In this document: positions 63,080 to 64,000 of the stretch, one piece after another
How positions within the stretch are numbered: position 1 is the first letter of the stretch
Layout of the letters: the number at the start of each line of letters is the position of its first letter
Assembly: GCF_022549695.1 (NCBI RefSeq)
Contig: NZ_JAKZGS010000003.1
Span: forward strand, 248,001-312,000
DNA length: 64,000 nucleotides
Direction of reading: 5' to 3'
Source of the DNA: Belliella calami
GTDB lineage: Bacteria > Bacteroidota > Bacteroidia > Cytophagales > Cyclobacteriaceae
Translations under genes and position numbers: made by a program
The notes under the pieces: generated by a model
Told to the model about the DNA's origin: nothing
Databases searched by the model: none
Seen by the model: only the letters and a program-made list of their open reading frames with translations

Positions 63080-63964
63080 TTAAAGGCTGTTTTTGTCTTT
63101 ATCAGATTTTTCTAAGTCGATTTTCAAAATTGAGCCAATTAGCGAGGCGATTGCTGAGATCAAAAAGAAGATTAAGCTGAAGGCTACAGCGGCATTTTTG
63201 TCAATTCCGATGTATTCATGGCTATAAATAAAAACCAATTCTCTAGCGCCAACACCACCAATCGTGAGGGGAAGCACTGCAACGATGGAAGAAAGAAGAA
63301 AAATAAATTGATACTCCAAGATTTTCTCGTCAATTCCCAAAGCCAATAGAATAAAATAGGCAGCTATCATTTGTGAGATTTGTCCAAGTAAGGAAAAACC
63401 ATTTGCCTGAAGGAAGGAGGGAAGGAATTTTCCAAATAGATATTTTGTGATCAAATAAAATACGGGAAGAGTAAGCAGAATCAAAATGATGGCAATCAAG
63501 GACAAGGGAATCTCCTGAATAATGATTAGATCAATATCTACTACCAACAATAGTCCAAGTAGGAGTAGGATGATTGAAACCAATCCACCCAACCTGTCCA
63601 GTAAAACTGCTTGAAGGAGTGATTTTACTGGGATTTTGAAATGCTTGTTGAGTAAGTATACCTTGTATCCATCACCACCAATCCCACCCGGCAAGAATAG
63701 ATTGTAAAACATTCCTATAGCATACAAGATCAGGTTCTTCTTTTCGCTGATGTACAAGTCAATGTTTCTAAAGTAAAGATTGAGCCTGAGTGCAGTAAAT
63801 ACTTTGCTCAAGATAAAAAGTAAAAATGCAGGGAATAGCCAAAACCAACTTGCTGATTGAAGAACAAGTAGAAGCTGATCGGTATCTATTTTTCTGAAAA
63901 CCAAAAAAACAGCTAACCCTGTAAGGATTAGCTTGAGTACTAATTTCAGTGTTTTCTTATTCAC
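63080..63964 (-). CDS. LPG-synthase-type flippase domain membrane protein
   Basis: A 294-residue protein with about eight membrane helices, matching the lysylphosphatidylglycerol synthase transmembrane family (UPF0104). Conserved segments include FYNLFLPGGIGGDGYKVYLL and LPLTIGGVGARELVFIY. It lacks the synthase domain that would transfer an amino acid, so it is probably a lipid flippase-like protein of unknown substrate. The start at 63964 fits a signal-like first helix (LVLKLILTGLAVFLVF). Confidence 0.82.
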   Translation of the reverse strand: MNKKTLKLVLKLILTGLAVFLVFRKIDTDQLLLVLQSASWFWLFPAFLLFILSKVFTALRLNLYFRNIDLYISEKKNLILYAIGMFYNLFLPGGIGGDGYKVYLLNKHFKIPVKSLLQAVLLDRLGGLVSIILLLLGLLLVVDIDLIIIQEIPLSLIAIILILLTLPVFYLITKYLFGKFLPSFLQANGFSLLGQISQMIAAYFILLALGIDEKILEYQFIFLLSSIVAVLPLTIGGVGARELVFIYSHEYIGIDKNAAVAFSLIFFLISAIASLIGSILKIDLEKSDKDKNSL

Positions 63965-64000
63965 CCTGATAGACGGATTTGATTTTGTAAGTTTTTTTGT

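Noticed and set aside
1-64000. CRISPR arrays, tRNA and rRNA genes
   Set aside because: No regularly spaced direct repeats of CRISPR type and no tRNA- or rRNA-like sequences were recognised in the gaps; this was by eye, so a tRNA search tool could still find something small.

Overview
The window looks like a chromosomal segment from a Bacteroidota species of the order Cytophagales, most likely a Cyclobacteriaceae member such as Algoriphagus or Belliella. This placement is inference. It rests on two type IX secretion (T9SS) sorting domains, a SusC/SusD pair, an NqrF subunit, a complete mreBCD-mrdA-rodA cluster, promoters of the TAnnTTTG type, long disordered N-termini on Rho, IF-2 and RluB, and moderate-to-low GC. 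No tRNA, rRNA, CRISPR array or intact insertion sequence was found.

Layout. 1-9.6 kb is an envelope and secreted-protein region. It holds the end of a DUF4168-like gene, a LVIVD-type lipoprotein with an Asn-rich repeat tail, a T9SS-exported Asn/Gly-rich protein, a DUF2490 protein with a lipoprotein, and a DUF4347/thrombospondin-3/T9SS protein. 10-15.3 kb is housekeeping: rho, recO, tdk, a 2Fe-2S ferredoxin and an uncharacterised cytoplasmic protein. 15.8-24.1 kb is a SusC-SusD-lipoprotein-M14 carboxypeptidase operon, probably for peptide capture. 24.3-31.1 kb is the RDD / SpoIIM / DUF4129 / DUF4350 / MoxR / DUF58 membrane cluster. 31.3-36.8 kb (minus strand) is the rod-shape operon mreB-mreC-mreD-mrdA-rodA. 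37.4-42.3 kb is rimP-nusA-infB, with a strong hairpin in the leader.

42.4-47.3 kb is the most accessory stretch. It holds REP-like hairpins, a probable MITE with 23-bp imperfect terminal inverted repeats, an outer-membrane barrel protein, an antitoxin next to a frameshifted ParE-like toxin, a truncated HigA-like antitoxin remnant, and an AT-rich secreted gluzincin-type protease. 47.3-64 kb returns to core genes: cstA, accD without most of its zinc ligands, a stand-alone nqrF, an arginase-fold protein with degraded metal site, a cytochrome b5-like protein, a BadF-type sugar kinase, murQ, rluB, serS, a 2OG-Fe(II) oxygenase, a chromate-family transporter, a DUF4143 ATPase next to a perfect 25-bp inverted repeat, and an LPG-synthase-like membrane protein.

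The genes work together in recognisable blocks: cell-wall elongation (mre/rodA/mrdA), wall recycling (BadF-type kinase with murQ), transcription/translation (rimP-nusA-infB, rho) and nutrient uptake (susCD plus peptidase). No clear new defence or biosynthetic system was seen. The best leads are the MITE, the decayed toxin-antitoxin cluster, the 25-bp palindrome, the rimP leader hairpin, and the arginase-fold protein that has lost metal ligands.
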